DNA from: Bacteroidota bacterium
Lineage (GTDB): Bacteria > Bacteroidota > Bacteroidia > Chitinophagales > Chitinophagaceae
DNA length: 64,000 bases
Direction of reading: 5' to 3'
Assembly (NCBI GenBank): GCA_018267615.1
Contig: JAFDYD010000001.1
Coordinates: 101,945 to 165,944 of the forward strand
Of this stretch, positions 8,935 through 18,392 are shown piece by piece; the first letter of the stretch is position 1, and each line of letters begins with the position of its first letter. The translations under genes and the position numbers were made by a program. The notes below the pieces were generated by a model. That model saw only the letters and a program-made list of their open reading frames with translations. It searched no databases and was not told where the DNA came from.

Positions 8935-10797
8935 TTATCTCCCAAACAATTTCTCCAACTGATCCTGTTTGAATTCTAGATAAGTTGGTTTACCCGAAGG
9001 TGAAATATTTGGCTGATCGCAATTGAATAGAGTTTCCACCAATGTCGTCATTTCCTTTTGTGTAAGAGACCTTCCCGATTTTATTGCGTGTTGCCAGGCC
9101 AATGAGCGAATAAGTTTTTCGCGCGGCGAAAACGTTTTGTTATTGCTGAAATTTTTAAATTGTTCGAGCATGCTTTCAATCACTTTTTTCTCATTTCCTT
9201 GTTCCACATCGGCTGGAGTTCCCTGGATAATAAAAGCATCTTTGCCGAACTGCTCGATCAGGTAACCAAGCTGATGCAAATCTGGAATGAGTTCTTGTAA
9301 TAGAACTGCATCTTGTGTTGAAAGTTGTAATGTAATCGGAAACATGCTGCGTTGAACAGAAATGGATTTTCCATCCATCGCACCAAGAAGTTGCTCATAT
9401 AAAATGCGTTCATGCGCCGCCTGCTGATGAATTAAAATAAAACCGCGATTGGTTGAAGCAACGATATAGGTATTGTGCAATTGTATCAGTGGAAAATCTT
9501 TGTGAACGCTCAATAACGAATTAGAAATCGAAAAAGATTCTGTTGAATATGGAGTATCGAATGTTGAATGTTGAAAATTATCTTCTTTCCTGGTTTCTTT
9601 TTCGTCATCATTGAAACCAGGTCTCCAATGTGTTAATTCACTTTTTCTGCTGGGCTCGATAAAGTGCGCCTGGTTTTTTTGTGTGAATGTTTTATACAAT
9701 GAAGAACCCGATATCACTTCTGCTCTTTGCTCGTCGGTGATGGGTTTGTTCACCGCATCCAGTTTTTGAATTTCCGGATCGAGGTCAAAATCGAGTGTAG
9801 GTGTTATGCTGAATTGTGCGAGCGCATGTTTTACCGCAGCCTGCACAAATGCGTACACAATTTTTTCATCTTCAAATTTTATTTCTTGTTTGGTAGGATG
9901 TACGTTGATATCAACCCGTGAAGGATCGAGATCGATAAACAAAACATACAGCGGAAAACTGTCTGACGAAATCATTTCCTGGTAAGCCCCCATCACCGCA
10001 TGATTCAAATAAGCGCTTCGAATAAAACGATTGTTGACAAAAAAATATTGATCACCTCTTGTCTTTTTCGCAGTCTCAGGTTTTCCTACAAAACCATAAA
10101 TTTTCAAATAGTCTGTATTCTCCTGTACGGATACCAGTTTCGCATTATAGTTTGTTCCCAGCACTTGTACGATGCGCTGCTTCAATGTTCCTTTTTCAAG
10201 ATGAAAGATTTCCTGTCCGTTGCTGGTTAATGAAAAAAGTATTTCTGGAAATGACAAAGCGATGCGGAGAAATTCATCGATGATATGGCGCATTTCTGCG
10301 GCATTACTTTTCAAAAAATTTCTGCGGGCAGGAACATTAAAAAACAAATTCTTCATCGCGATATTACTTCCGGACGCACATGCGATTGTTTCCTGCTTCT
10401 TAACAAGTGAATTTTCTATTTCAATATAAGTGCCCGTTTCATCTGCTGTTTTTCTCGTTTTCAATTCAACCTGCGCAACGGCAGCAATTGATGCAAGCGC
10501 TTCACCCCTGAAACCCATCGTGCGGATAAGAAAAAGATCTTCGATGTTCCTGATCTTTGAAGTAGCATGACGTTCAAAAGCCATGCGCGCATCGGTTTCG
10601 CTCATGCCTTTGCCATTGTCAATAACCTGTATCAACGCTTTGCCCGCATCTTGAACCAACAACCGGATATGATCGGCGCCGGCATCGATCGCATTCTCCA
10701 GTAATTCTTTCACAGCACTAGCGGGACGTTGAATTACTTCTCCCGCCGCAATCTGGTTGGCAATGTTATCAGGTAATAATTGGATAATGTCTGGCAA
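8935..10797 (-). CDS. mutL: DNA mismatch repair protein MutL
   Basis: MutL couples mismatch recognition by MutS to strand removal. The GHKL ATPase motifs are clear: LLENAIDAGAD, DNGKGMS and RTMGFRGEALASIAAV. The C-terminal dimerisation domain carries QAAHERILYEQL. The metal-binding endonuclease motif DQHA(x)2E(x)4E reads HQQAAHERILYE, missing Asp and His, and a SPSGKPT string replaces CPHGRP, so nicking activity is doubtful. I chose the TTG start giving MPDIIQLLPDN because family members begin there; an earlier TTG at 10821 would add eight residues. The linker (about residues 405-421) is encoded by an AT-rich repeat-like string. It is divergent from the GH3 gene. Confidence 0.93.
   Translation of the reverse strand: MPDIIQLLPDNIANQIAAGEVIQRPASAVKELLENAIDAGADHIRLLVQDAGKALIQVIDNGKGMSETDARMAFERHATSKIRNIEDLFLIRTMGFRGEALASIAAVAQVELKTRKTADETGTYIEIENSLVKKQETIACASGSNIAMKNLFFNVPARRNFLKSNAAEMRHIIDEFLRIALSFPEILFSLTSNGQEIFHLEKGTLKQRIVQVLGTNYNAKLVSVQENTDYLKIYGFVGKPETAKKTRGDQYFFVNNRFIRSAYLNHAVMGAYQEMISSDSFPLYVLFIDLDPSRVDINVHPTKQEIKFEDEKIVYAFVQAAVKHALAQFSITPTLDFDLDPEIQKLDAVNKPITDEQRAEVISGSSLYKTFTQKNQAHFIEPSRKSELTHWRPGFNDDEKETRKEDNFQHSTFDTPYSTESFSISNSLLSVHKDFPLIQLHNTYIVASTNRGFILIHQQAAHERILYEQLLGAMDGKSISVQRSMFPITLQLSTQDAVLLQELIPDLHQLGYLIEQFGKDAFIIQGTPADVEQGNEKKVIESMLEQFKNFSNNKTFSPREKLIRSLAWQHAIKSGRSLTQKEMTTLVETLFNCDQPNISPSGKPTYLEFKQDQLEKLFGR
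9536..9585. repeat. AT-rich word repeat inside the mutL linker
   Basis: Within the coding sequence the string TGTTGAATATGGAGTATCGA and the following ATGTTGAATGTTGAA match the intergenic CAATATTCAA word family (7262-7321, 39192-39307). It translates as a Ser/Thr/Phe-rich stretch in the poorly conserved linker of MutL, where an insertion would be tolerated. Confidence 0.5.
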
Positions 10798-10857
10798 TTC
10801 TGTATTAATTTGGAGCTGCAATTTACACGAATAATTTTTAGCCTTAAGTTTCGTAAT

Positions 10858-13785
10858 ATGAAAAAATCGATTGTCGTATCCATGCTGGTTTGCCTCGCCA
10901 TGCAGTCATTTTCACAAACCAGGAGCAATCTGTCTGCCGATCGCTGGGTTGACAGTGTTTTTGAATCTCTCTCGTACAATCAAAAGTTGGCGCAGTTAAT
11001 TATAGTTCGTTTGTCTTCTATCGATCCAGCAACTAAGAAAATAACTTTTTATGATAAGGAAGTGGAAGATGCGGTGAGGAAATTTGATATTGGTGGAATT
11101 TGTTTGTTTCAAGGCGGACCAATCACACAGGCCGGCTATGTAAATTTTCTCCAGGGAATTTCGCAAACGCCGATTTTGATTTCGATCGATGCTGAAAATG
11201 GATTGGGCATGCGTATGGATAGTGTGATTCCGTTTCCACGCCAGATGATGTTAGGAGCAGTTCAGGATCCGTCTTTGATATATCAGTATGGAAGAATTGT
11301 GGGAGAACAGTGCCGGCGCATGGGCATCCAGGTGAATTATGCGCCCGTTGTTGATATCAATAATAATCCGGACAATCCCGTGATCAATGATCGTTCTTTC
11401 GGAGAAAATAAATACAAAGTCGCGCAGTATGGAATTCAATATATGAAAGGATTGCAGGATGCAGGCGTGATGGCATGCGCCAAACATTTTCCCGGTCACG
11501 GCGATGTTGCTGTTGATTCCCATCTTGATCTCCCTTTGATTAATAAAACAAGAAATGCGTTGGATACATTGGAACTATATCCTTTCAAAGAATTATTTAA
11601 AGCCGGAGTGGGAAGTGTGATGATTGGGCATTTGCATATTCCTGTTATAGACGATCAGCCTAATGTTGCGACTTCTATTTCCTATAATACGGTTACCAAA
11701 TTATTGCGCAAGCAACTCAAATTTAAAGGACTCAGTTTTACCGACGCACTGGAAATGAAAGGAGTGGCAAAATATTTTCCAGACGGCGCGGCAGCCGTGC
11801 AATCATTGATTGCGGGAAATGATATGTTGTGTTTGCCTGGAGATGTAGCCACGACGATTCAAAAAATAAATCAGGCCATCGAACAAAGAAAAATAAAATG
11901 GAAGGATTTAAACCCGAGGATCAAAAAAGTGCTTTATGCAAAATATCAATACGGGTTAGCCAATAGAGATGCGATAGATACAACACATCTTTTGCAAGAT
12001 CTCAATAAGGAAGCTAGTGATATCAATAAACGTATTAGCGAAAGTGCGTTTACGCTTCTCCGTAATGACAATGCTTCAGTATATCCGATCTATGCAGGTG
12101 TGAAGAAAAAAATTGCATATATCGGAGTTGGGCTCTCGATGGATAACGAATTTGCGCGGAGGATGAGAAAGGATTACAATGCCAATGTATATTATTTTGA
12201 TTATGGTTTGGATAGCGTGAAAGCTGCGGCATTATTAGAATTAGTAAGGAATAGGTACGATGCAGTGATCATCGGTTTGCATGCATATAATCGTTTTCCG
12301 GCTAATGATTTTGGAATTAGCAAACCGGCTTTATGGTTGTTGCAACAATTGCAGGCGCAAAATAATTCTTTGGCGATTGTATTTGGGAATCCATATGCCG
12401 TTAAATATTTCTGCGATGCACGCGTGTTGTTGGCGGCTTATGATGATAATGAACTCACACAAACTGTTGCGGCCGATTGGCTGAATGGAAAATTTATGGC
12501 GAAAGGCAAATTGCCTGTTACAGCCTGCTCTTCGTTCAAATATGGTGACGGAATTATTGTATCAAACAAGACATTGCCAGATATCAATCCAGCCGATCTC
12601 GGTTTCAAACCAGAAAAATTATTGGTGATCGATTCCATTTGTAAAGATGCGATTGCAAAGCAGGCGGCTCCGGGTTGTGTGGTGTTGGTTGCCAGGTTTG
12701 GAAAGATTGCATATCAAAAAGCATTCGGATATCTTACTTATGACAAAGCGGAATTGGTTTATCCTGAAACGCTTTACGATCTTGCTTCGGTAACCAAGAT
12801 ATGCGCAACAACCATGGCGGTGATGAAATTGTATGATGAAGGAAAACTCGATTTGCAAAAAACGCTCGGCGATTATCTTCCGTGGGTAGCCGGTACAAAC
12901 AAAGCGTCTCTCAAAATTTGGGATATACTGTTGCACCAGGCGGGTTTGAAAGCATTCATTCCTTTCTTTGATGAAACCATCAGTAAAACAAAAGAGGGAT
13001 TACCGTTACCAGGAATTTATTCGCGCAGGCAGGATACGGCCTACCGGGTACGCGTAGCCGAAAATTTATATATGCGCGGGAGTTGGCTGGATACGATTTT
13101 CAAACGCATTTTGCATAGTGACGTGGGACCAGCAGGAAAATATATTTATAGTGACAATGATTTTATTTTCATGGGAAAAATTGTGGAGCAGCTCACTGGA
13201 AAAACGTTGGATGAATATGTGAAGCAAACTTATTATGATCCGCTTGGCATGGCTACCACAGGATTCAAACCAAGAGAGAGGTTTCCGATCGACCGTATTG
13301 CGCCGACTGAATTCGAACAGATTTTCCGCCGCCAGTTGATACGAGGAGATGTGCACGATCCGGGAGCGGCAATGTTCGGTGGAGTGTCCGGGCACGCGGG
13401 ATTATTCAGCGATGCGTATGACCTGGCCATTCTCGAACAAATGTTATTGAATGGAGGAACGATGAATGGTCACCAGTTTTTGAAAAAAGAAACGATCGAT
13501 TATTTCACGGCGTATCACAGTGATACCAGCAGGAGGGCAATCGGCTTTGATAAACCGGAGAAGGATAATGCAACACGCAAGGAGCCGTATCCTTGCTTGT
13601 CGGCTTCGCCGCAAACTTTTGGTCACACTGGTTTCACCGGAACATGTGTTTGGGTTGATCCCAAATACAATCTCATTTTCGTTTTTCTGTCCAACCGGGT
13701 AAATCCAACCGGCAGCAATAAACTAGGAGAGATGAGTGTGCGCGGAAATATTATGGAAGCAATTTACAAGGCGATGGGGGATTGA
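10858..13785 (+). CDS. GH3 beta-N-acetylhexosaminidase fused to a beta-lactamase-type serine hydrolase
   Basis: A two-enzyme fusion of about 975 residues, with signal peptide ending SFSQ. The first half is a NagZ-like glycoside hydrolase family 3 domain (about 30-370), with KHFPGHGDVAVDSHLDLP carrying the His-based acid/base loop and FTDALEMKG carrying the nucleophile Asp. After a GH3 C-terminal domain comes a class C beta-lactamase/esterase fold (about 590-970), with SxxK as LASVTKICA, YSD in place of YxN, and HTG as FGHTGFTGT. The pairing suggests removal of GlcNAc plus cleavage of muropeptides during wall recycling in the periplasm. The start giving MKKSIVVSML is chosen because the longer frame masks the signal peptide. 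Confidence 0.9.
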   Translation: MKKSIVVSMLVCLAMQSFSQTRSNLSADRWVDSVFESLSYNQKLAQLIIVRLSSIDPATKKITFYDKEVEDAVRKFDIGGICLFQGGPITQAGYVNFLQGISQTPILISIDAENGLGMRMDSVIPFPRQMMLGAVQDPSLIYQYGRIVGEQCRRMGIQVNYAPVVDINNNPDNPVINDRSFGENKYKVAQYGIQYMKGLQDAGVMACAKHFPGHGDVAVDSHLDLPLINKTRNALDTLELYPFKELFKAGVGSVMIGHLHIPVIDDQPNVATSISYNTVTKLLRKQLKFKGLSFTDALEMKGVAKYFPDGAAAVQSLIAGNDMLCLPGDVATTIQKINQAIEQRKIKWKDLNPRIKKVLYAKYQYGLANRDAIDTTHLLQDLNKEASDINKRISESAFTLLRNDNASVYPIYAGVKKKIAYIGVGLSMDNEFARRMRKDYNANVYYFDYGLDSVKAAALLELVRNRYDAVIIGLHAYNRFPANDFGISKPALWLLQQLQAQNNSLAIVFGNPYAVKYFCDARVLLAAYDDNELTQTVAADWLNGKFMAKGKLPVTACSSFKYGDGIIVSNKTLPDINPADLGFKPEKLLVIDSICKDAIAKQAAPGCVVLVARFGKIAYQKAFGYLTYDKAELVYPETLYDLASVTKICATTMAVMKLYDEGKLDLQKTLGDYLPWVAGTNKASLKIWDILLHQAGLKAFIPFFDETISKTKEGLPLPGIYSRRQDTAYRVRVAENLYMRGSWLDTIFKRILHSDVGPAGKYIYSDNDFIFMGKIVEQLTGKTLDEYVKQTYYDPLGMATTGFKPRERFPIDRIAPTEFEQIFRRQLIRGDVHDPGAAMFGGVSGHAGLFSDAYDLAILEQMLLNGGTMNGHQFLKKETIDYFTAYHSDTSRRAIGFDKPEKDNATRKEPYPCLSASPQTFGHTGFTGTCVWVDPKYNLIFVFLSNRVNPTGSNKLGEMSVRGNIMEAIYKAMGD

Positions 13786-13814
13786 TGGGAGTCGAGTGGT
13801 TGAAAGGTTGAGTG

Positions 13815-13971
13815 GTTGATTGGTTGAAAGGTTGATTAGTCGACACGTCGATAAGTCGATTGGTCGAAATGAACCAACGTGATCCTAAATGAAACCTGCT
13901 TTTGCTATTAGGTACTGATTGACCTATCGACTTATCGACGTGTCGACTAATCAACCTTTCAACCAATCAAC
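13815..13971. repeat. Long palindrome with 51-base arms (GGTTGA/GTCGATAAG words)
   Basis: Arms 13815-13865 and 13921-13971 are inverted copies with one mismatch; the outer 46 bases match perfectly. The left arm extends leftward into further GGTTGA tandem words. It sits between two genes on the same strand. Similar words (TTGATTGGTCGATAAG) occur just after lpxD at about 1548-1565. The rest of this 387-base gap holds the korA promoter region and nothing else I recognise. Confidence 0.9.
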
Positions 13972-14160
13972 GCTCAACTCTATCAGTGAGTTAAAAAATT
14001 CTCCCTCTATACGCCGGATATTCTTAAAATTTTTTTAATTTACCGGTTAAATCGGTTGCAAAGTCGATTAACTATAACATAATTGCCATACGCACGTTAT
14101 CTTGCATGATACTTTCTTTCAAACCTCCTTTTTTCTGACCTGATCAACCCTAACCTTTAT

Positions 14161-14168
14161 TAATTTTG
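14161..14168 (+). promoter_or_regulatory. Candidate Bacteroidota -7 box before korA
   Basis: TAATTTTG matches the TAnnTTTG consensus exactly and ends four bases before the ATG. No TTG is visible at the -33 distance. If used, the transcript would be leaderless or nearly so. Confidence 0.35.
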
Positions 14169-14172
14169 CTAT

Positions 14173-16029
14173 ATGAATCGAAAACAAGAAGTGCTTCAGG
14201 ATGTGGTTATAAAATTTGCCGGCGACTCAGGTGATGGAATGCAGTTGACGGGAAGTCAGTTTACGAACAACACTGCTTTACTTGGAATAGATCTCGCTAC
14301 ATTTCCGGATTTCCCTGCAGAGATTCGAGCGCCACAAGGTACACTGCCTGGTGTGAGCGGTTTCCAGCTAAGATTTTCCAGTGATCACATATTTACTCCA
14401 GGTGATGAATGTGATATCCTCGTTGCCATGAATGCTGCAGCGTTGAAATCAAATCTAAAGGCGCTGAAAAAAGGCGGTAAGATTATTGCCAACATTGAAG
14501 GCTTTGACAGTAAAAACCTTCGCCTCGCTAATTATCCCGATGGTGTGAACCCGCTCGAAGATAATAGTCTCGATAGTTATGAAGTAATCAAGATTGATGT
14601 TACAAAAATGACGAGAGAGGCTTTGAAAGATTTTACGATGGGGATGAAGGAAAAAGATCGTGCGAAAAATATGTTCATCCTCGGTTTTTTGTATTGGATG
14701 TATGGACGCAATATGGACAATACGATTCAGTTTTTAAAGGATAAATTTGGTAAGAAACCGGATATTTTTGAGAGCAACGTGAAAGCATTGCAGGCCGGAT
14801 ATAACTACGGCGACACTACTGAAACATTTACGACAACATATAAAGTTGAGAGAGCAAAGATGGAGCCTGGTGTGTATAGGTCTATCATGGGCAACCAGGC
14901 ATTGGCTTATGGATTGATTGCAGCTTCTCAAAAAAGTGGACTAAAAATATTTCTCGGTTCATATCCGATTACACCGGCTTCAGATATTCTTCACGAATTG
15001 AGTCGCCACAAAGCATTTGGCGTTCGCACTTTCCAGGCTGAAGATGAAATTGCCGGAATTACTGCGGCTATTGGTGCCAGTTATGGTGGATTGCTCGGCG
15101 TTACGACAACGTCTGGTCCAGGTATGGCATTGAAAGCAGAAGCGATGGGACTCGCTGTTATTCTCGAAATCCCATTACTCATTTGCGATGTGCAACGTGG
15201 CGGTCCATCAACAGGATTACCAACAAAAACAGAACAGAGCGATTTGTTGCAGGCGTATTATGGAAGAAATGGTGAGTGCCCGATGCCTATCATCTCTGCT
15301 TCCACGCCGAGTGATTGCTTCGATGCCGTTTATGAAGCCGTGCGAATCGCAGTGCAACATATGACCCCGGTAATTTTATTAAGTGACGGATATATTGCAA
15401 ATGGTGCAGAGCCTTGGAAATTTCCTGTCAGTGCCGACCTTGCTCCAATAGAAGTAAAATTCAAAAAGGAATTGGGTCATGATGAAAAACAATTTCAGCC
15501 TTATCTGCGCGACGGGAAGCTGGCTCGTCCATGGGCTATTCCCGGAACGCCGGGATTGGAACATCGCATCGGCGGATTGGAAAAACAAAATATCACGGGC
15601 AATGTTAGCTACGATCCGGAGAACCATCAACTGATGATAAAATTGCGCCAGGAAAAAGTAGATAAAATTGCAGAATATATTCCCGAGCAAAAAATTGACA
15701 GCGGCCCTGCAAAAGGAAAATTATTGGTTCTTGGATGGGGCAGCACTTATGGCGCCATAAAGAGCGCCGTTGCGCAAATGCAATATGAAGGTTATGCAGT
15801 TGCGCATGCGCATCTGCGTTATGTACGCCCTTTCCCTAAAAACCTCGGACAGATCCTGAAAAATTATGAGCAGGTGTTAATTCCTGAAATCAATAACGGG
15901 CAATTGATTAAAATTATCCGCGACCAATATTTTGTCGATGCCAAAGGATATAATAAGATCATGGGAATCCCCATCACAAAAACTGAACTTGTGATGAAAA
16001 TGCATGAGATGTTAGGATCGAATAATTGA
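14173..16029 (+). CDS. korA: 2-oxoacid:acceptor oxidoreductase, alpha subunit
   Basis: Subunit of an enzyme that oxidatively decarboxylates 2-oxoacids (2-oxoglutarate or similar) to acyl-CoA while reducing ferredoxin, in the cytoplasm. The 618-residue chain has the fused order: gamma domain first (about 10-190, with KFAGDSGDGMQLTGSQFT), then the alpha pyrimidine-binding domain (about 235-600, with YPITPASDILHELSRH and QAEDEIAGI). The thiamine-diphosphate-binding beta subunit, normally encoded right after it, is missing: the next gene is on the other strand. A beta subunit must be encoded elsewhere for activity. Confidence 0.9.
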   Translation: MNRKQEVLQDVVIKFAGDSGDGMQLTGSQFTNNTALLGIDLATFPDFPAEIRAPQGTLPGVSGFQLRFSSDHIFTPGDECDILVAMNAAALKSNLKALKKGGKIIANIEGFDSKNLRLANYPDGVNPLEDNSLDSYEVIKIDVTKMTREALKDFTMGMKEKDRAKNMFILGFLYWMYGRNMDNTIQFLKDKFGKKPDIFESNVKALQAGYNYGDTTETFTTTYKVERAKMEPGVYRSIMGNQALAYGLIAASQKSGLKIFLGSYPITPASDILHELSRHKAFGVRTFQAEDEIAGITAAIGASYGGLLGVTTTSGPGMALKAEAMGLAVILEIPLLICDVQRGGPSTGLPTKTEQSDLLQAYYGRNGECPMPIISASTPSDCFDAVYEAVRIAVQHMTPVILLSDGYIANGAEPWKFPVSADLAPIEVKFKKELGHDEKQFQPYLRDGKLARPWAIPGTPGLEHRIGGLEKQNITGNVSYDPENHQLMIKLRQEKVDKIAEYIPEQKIDSGPAKGKLLVLGWGSTYGAIKSAVAQMQYEGYAVAHAHLRYVRPFPKNLGQILKNYEQVLIPEINNGQLIKIIRDQYFVDAKGYNKIMGIPITKTELVMKMHEMLGSNN

Positions 16030-16034
16030 TATAA

Positions 16035-16107
16035 CGCTAAACGCTCGATGCGAAACGCCGAACGCAACCTTAACTAGCGTTCGGCGTTTGGCGTTCAGCG
16101 TTCAGCG
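16035..16107. repeat. Palindromic word repeat (CGCTGAACGC family)
   Basis: Arms 16035-16065 and 16077-16107 are 31 bases each, built from CGCTGAACG and CGCCGAACGC words with several mismatches. The right arm lies inside the FUSC gene and encodes roughly its last 12 residues (ALNAERQTPNAS). The same family recurs at 54138-54226. Confidence 0.85.
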
Positions 16108-18322
16108 CAAAGCTTTTGGACAACTTCTCAATATCCGTCGCAATTTTTGTTATAAAGTTGAACTGGTCAGCGATAAACTTTAATTCTCCTAAATTTTTCT
16201 TAGTATCGGTTTCGATAATACCGCCATCCAATTCAGATTTTCTTTTTTCCATAAGCGAAGTCACTTTATCATTTAATACACGCAAAGATTCTTTCTGAAC
16301 TATGTTCAATTCCCGCAACGGTTCATTCTGTAAAGTTGCTTTCGCTGCATTCATTTGTATTTGTATGTTTTTGATGATAGGTAGAAAATCCTGCGATTGA
16401 TATTTTTCCGCGAGCTTTTGCGCATACGAAGACAGCGTGGCAATATGCGAAGTAAGCATATGGTTTAATACGACGAATTGATTGGCGACGCGGATATTTT
16501 TTTGTTTTCGTTTTGGTTCGGACAACATCCTGTTGAAAGCATCCGAAAGATTTCCGAGTGCAACAAAAGCCTGCTTGCGCGATAATTTATATTGTGTTAC
16601 ACTAAATGGTCGCCCTGTAAATCTTCCGGTAACATCAAGAAGATATGTTGTGTTGGCTTCGATAACTTCGATCAGATAATCAGTGAACTGCTCATCCTCC
16701 CAGGCCGGCAATAAAAATATATTTGCTACAAATGCGATCACGGATCCAATAGTAGTATCTATGATTCTATCTGTGATAATTGTTTTGAAATTTGCAGGGT
16801 TCAACAAATAAAACAATAATAAAATATAAGGAGTCATCAGGAGCACAAATATCAAATAACGTGTGCGCATGAAACTATAAGAGCCGATCATAAAAGCGAT
16901 CATGAAACCGAATATGACATCTTTGTCTTTTGTAAAATATAAAATAGTCAACCCGATGACGGCGCCTGATATTGTGCCGATAAGCCGATCGTAATTTCTT
17001 TTTTTTGTAAGACTATATGCAGGCTTCAGAATAACGATGATGGTGAGTAGTATCCAATAACTATGACCTAGCGGAAAAAATTTTGAAACTGAATAACCGA
17101 TAGTCGTTGCAACACATACGCGCAACGCATGGCGGAAAATATTTGATTGCAAGGTCAGGTTATCGCGCAGCAATTTAAAATCGATATCCTGGTGAGTAAT
17201 AAATTTTTCATAGTCTATCGGAGGAGCGGATTTTTTTGCGAGTTGATGATCGTATGTTGTATAGCTGTGCAGTGTATATAGGCGATCTCCGATATCTTCT
17301 ATGGTTTCTAATATGTGCCGGAGATCGATAAAATTTTCTACGTTCGCTGCAGTTCTTTGTTGGTCTCTAAAATCATTAAAATAAGATCTTAGTTCTTTGA
17401 TATGAGTATTCAAAGAACTATTTATTTCCGAAACTTTTCCAGCTTTAACAGCGATCCCGATTTCGTCGAGCTCACCTGCCATTTCCATGATCATTTGTTG
17501 AAATCGCAACAGAATATCTGATTTGTCGAATGCCTGGTGCAATGCAGTATAGTCATGCTGCGTGCTCAATACTCTTTCAAAAAGATCCACGATATCCAAA
17601 AAAAGCATGACGAGGATTCTACCGATAGGAGTGGTGTCCTTAATAATGGATCTGCTTTTGAAAAGTAATTCTCTTACGAGGTTTTGCTTTTCGTGTACGG
17701 ATACCTGTTGTTCTAATAATTCCTGGTAATTTTTATCGTAGTTGGTCTGATTATTATAAAAGGATGCTTTGGTACGTAAGAACGTAGCAGTGGCCTGTAT
17801 GCAATCACCCAAAGCCTGCTGAGCCAATTTATAGGGACGAAAGCTGTACAACGCCAAACTTAATAGGGTATACCAAACGCCACCCATTAAAATATTCAGC
17901 GCATTGATGAAAACATTTCCACCAAAACTATTTCCTCCAATACTATAAATCATCACCAATAATGCAGCGAGTCCAATTGAACTTGCTCTGCTTCCATAAA
18001 CTCCAATCATGGAAAATATAAAGCAGAGTAATGCGATCACGACCCCAAGAAATATCGGCAAGTGAAGAATAAACCCGATCAGCAATGTCACTAAAAAAAT
18101 GAGGGCGTCACAAATGATCATTGCATTTCTGCGATGATGAATCGGGCCTGCATTGTCTACAATGATTACGCAACTGGCTCCGAGAGACATGGTGATGCCA
18201 GCGGAGAGATGATTGAAATAACTCAATAGAATGGCAGGCAAAGTAAGTCCAACAGTAATTCTTATTCCTTCACTTAAATAATGGCTGTTGACAAAACTCT
18301 TGTACTGCCTGATATAATCCAT
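16070..18322 (-). CDS. FUSC-family inner-membrane protein
   Basis: A 750-residue membrane protein of the fusaric-acid-resistance-like (FUSC; YccS/YhfK) type. It has two blocks of closely packed hydrophobic segments (about residues 20-160 and 395-530), each followed by a long soluble helical region. This is the typical duplicated architecture of aromatic-acid or efflux-type transporters. No partner genes for a tripartite pump (membrane fusion protein, outer-membrane factor) are adjacent, so the substrate is unknown. The C-terminal tail is encoded by a palindromic repeat and is probably not functional. It converges with korA. Confidence 0.8.
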   Translation of the reverse strand: MDYIRQYKSFVNSHYLSEGIRITVGLTLPAILLSYFNHLSAGITMSLGASCVIIVDNAGPIHHRRNAMIICDALIFLVTLLIGFILHLPIFLGVVIALLCFIFSMIGVYGSRASSIGLAALLVMIYSIGGNSFGGNVFINALNILMGGVWYTLLSLALYSFRPYKLAQQALGDCIQATATFLRTKASFYNNQTNYDKNYQELLEQQVSVHEKQNLVRELLFKSRSIIKDTTPIGRILVMLFLDIVDLFERVLSTQHDYTALHQAFDKSDILLRFQQMIMEMAGELDEIGIAVKAGKVSEINSSLNTHIKELRSYFNDFRDQQRTAANVENFIDLRHILETIEDIGDRLYTLHSYTTYDHQLAKKSAPPIDYEKFITHQDIDFKLLRDNLTLQSNIFRHALRVCVATTIGYSVSKFFPLGHSYWILLTIIVILKPAYSLTKKRNYDRLIGTISGAVIGLTILYFTKDKDVIFGFMIAFMIGSYSFMRTRYLIFVLLMTPYILLLFYLLNPANFKTIITDRIIDTTIGSVIAFVANIFLLPAWEDEQFTDYLIEVIEANTTYLLDVTGRFTGRPFSVTQYKLSRKQAFVALGNLSDAFNRMLSEPKRKQKNIRVANQFVVLNHMLTSHIATLSSYAQKLAEKYQSQDFLPIIKNIQIQMNAAKATLQNEPLRELNIVQKESLRVLNDKVTSLMEKRKSELDGGIIETDTKKNLGELKFIADQFNFITKIATDIEKLSKSFALNAERQTPNAS

Positions 18323-18392
18323 ATGCCCTTGGATATAGGTTATAGCAATCTACCCAATAGTTTTGAAAGTTAAAGTCGTGAGAGATGAAGTA

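Noticed and set aside
10797..10821. MutL starting at the TTG at 10821
   Set aside because: Family members begin at the (M)xDIIQLLPD string; the TTG at 10797 gives exactly that, and leaves more room for the divergent promoters.
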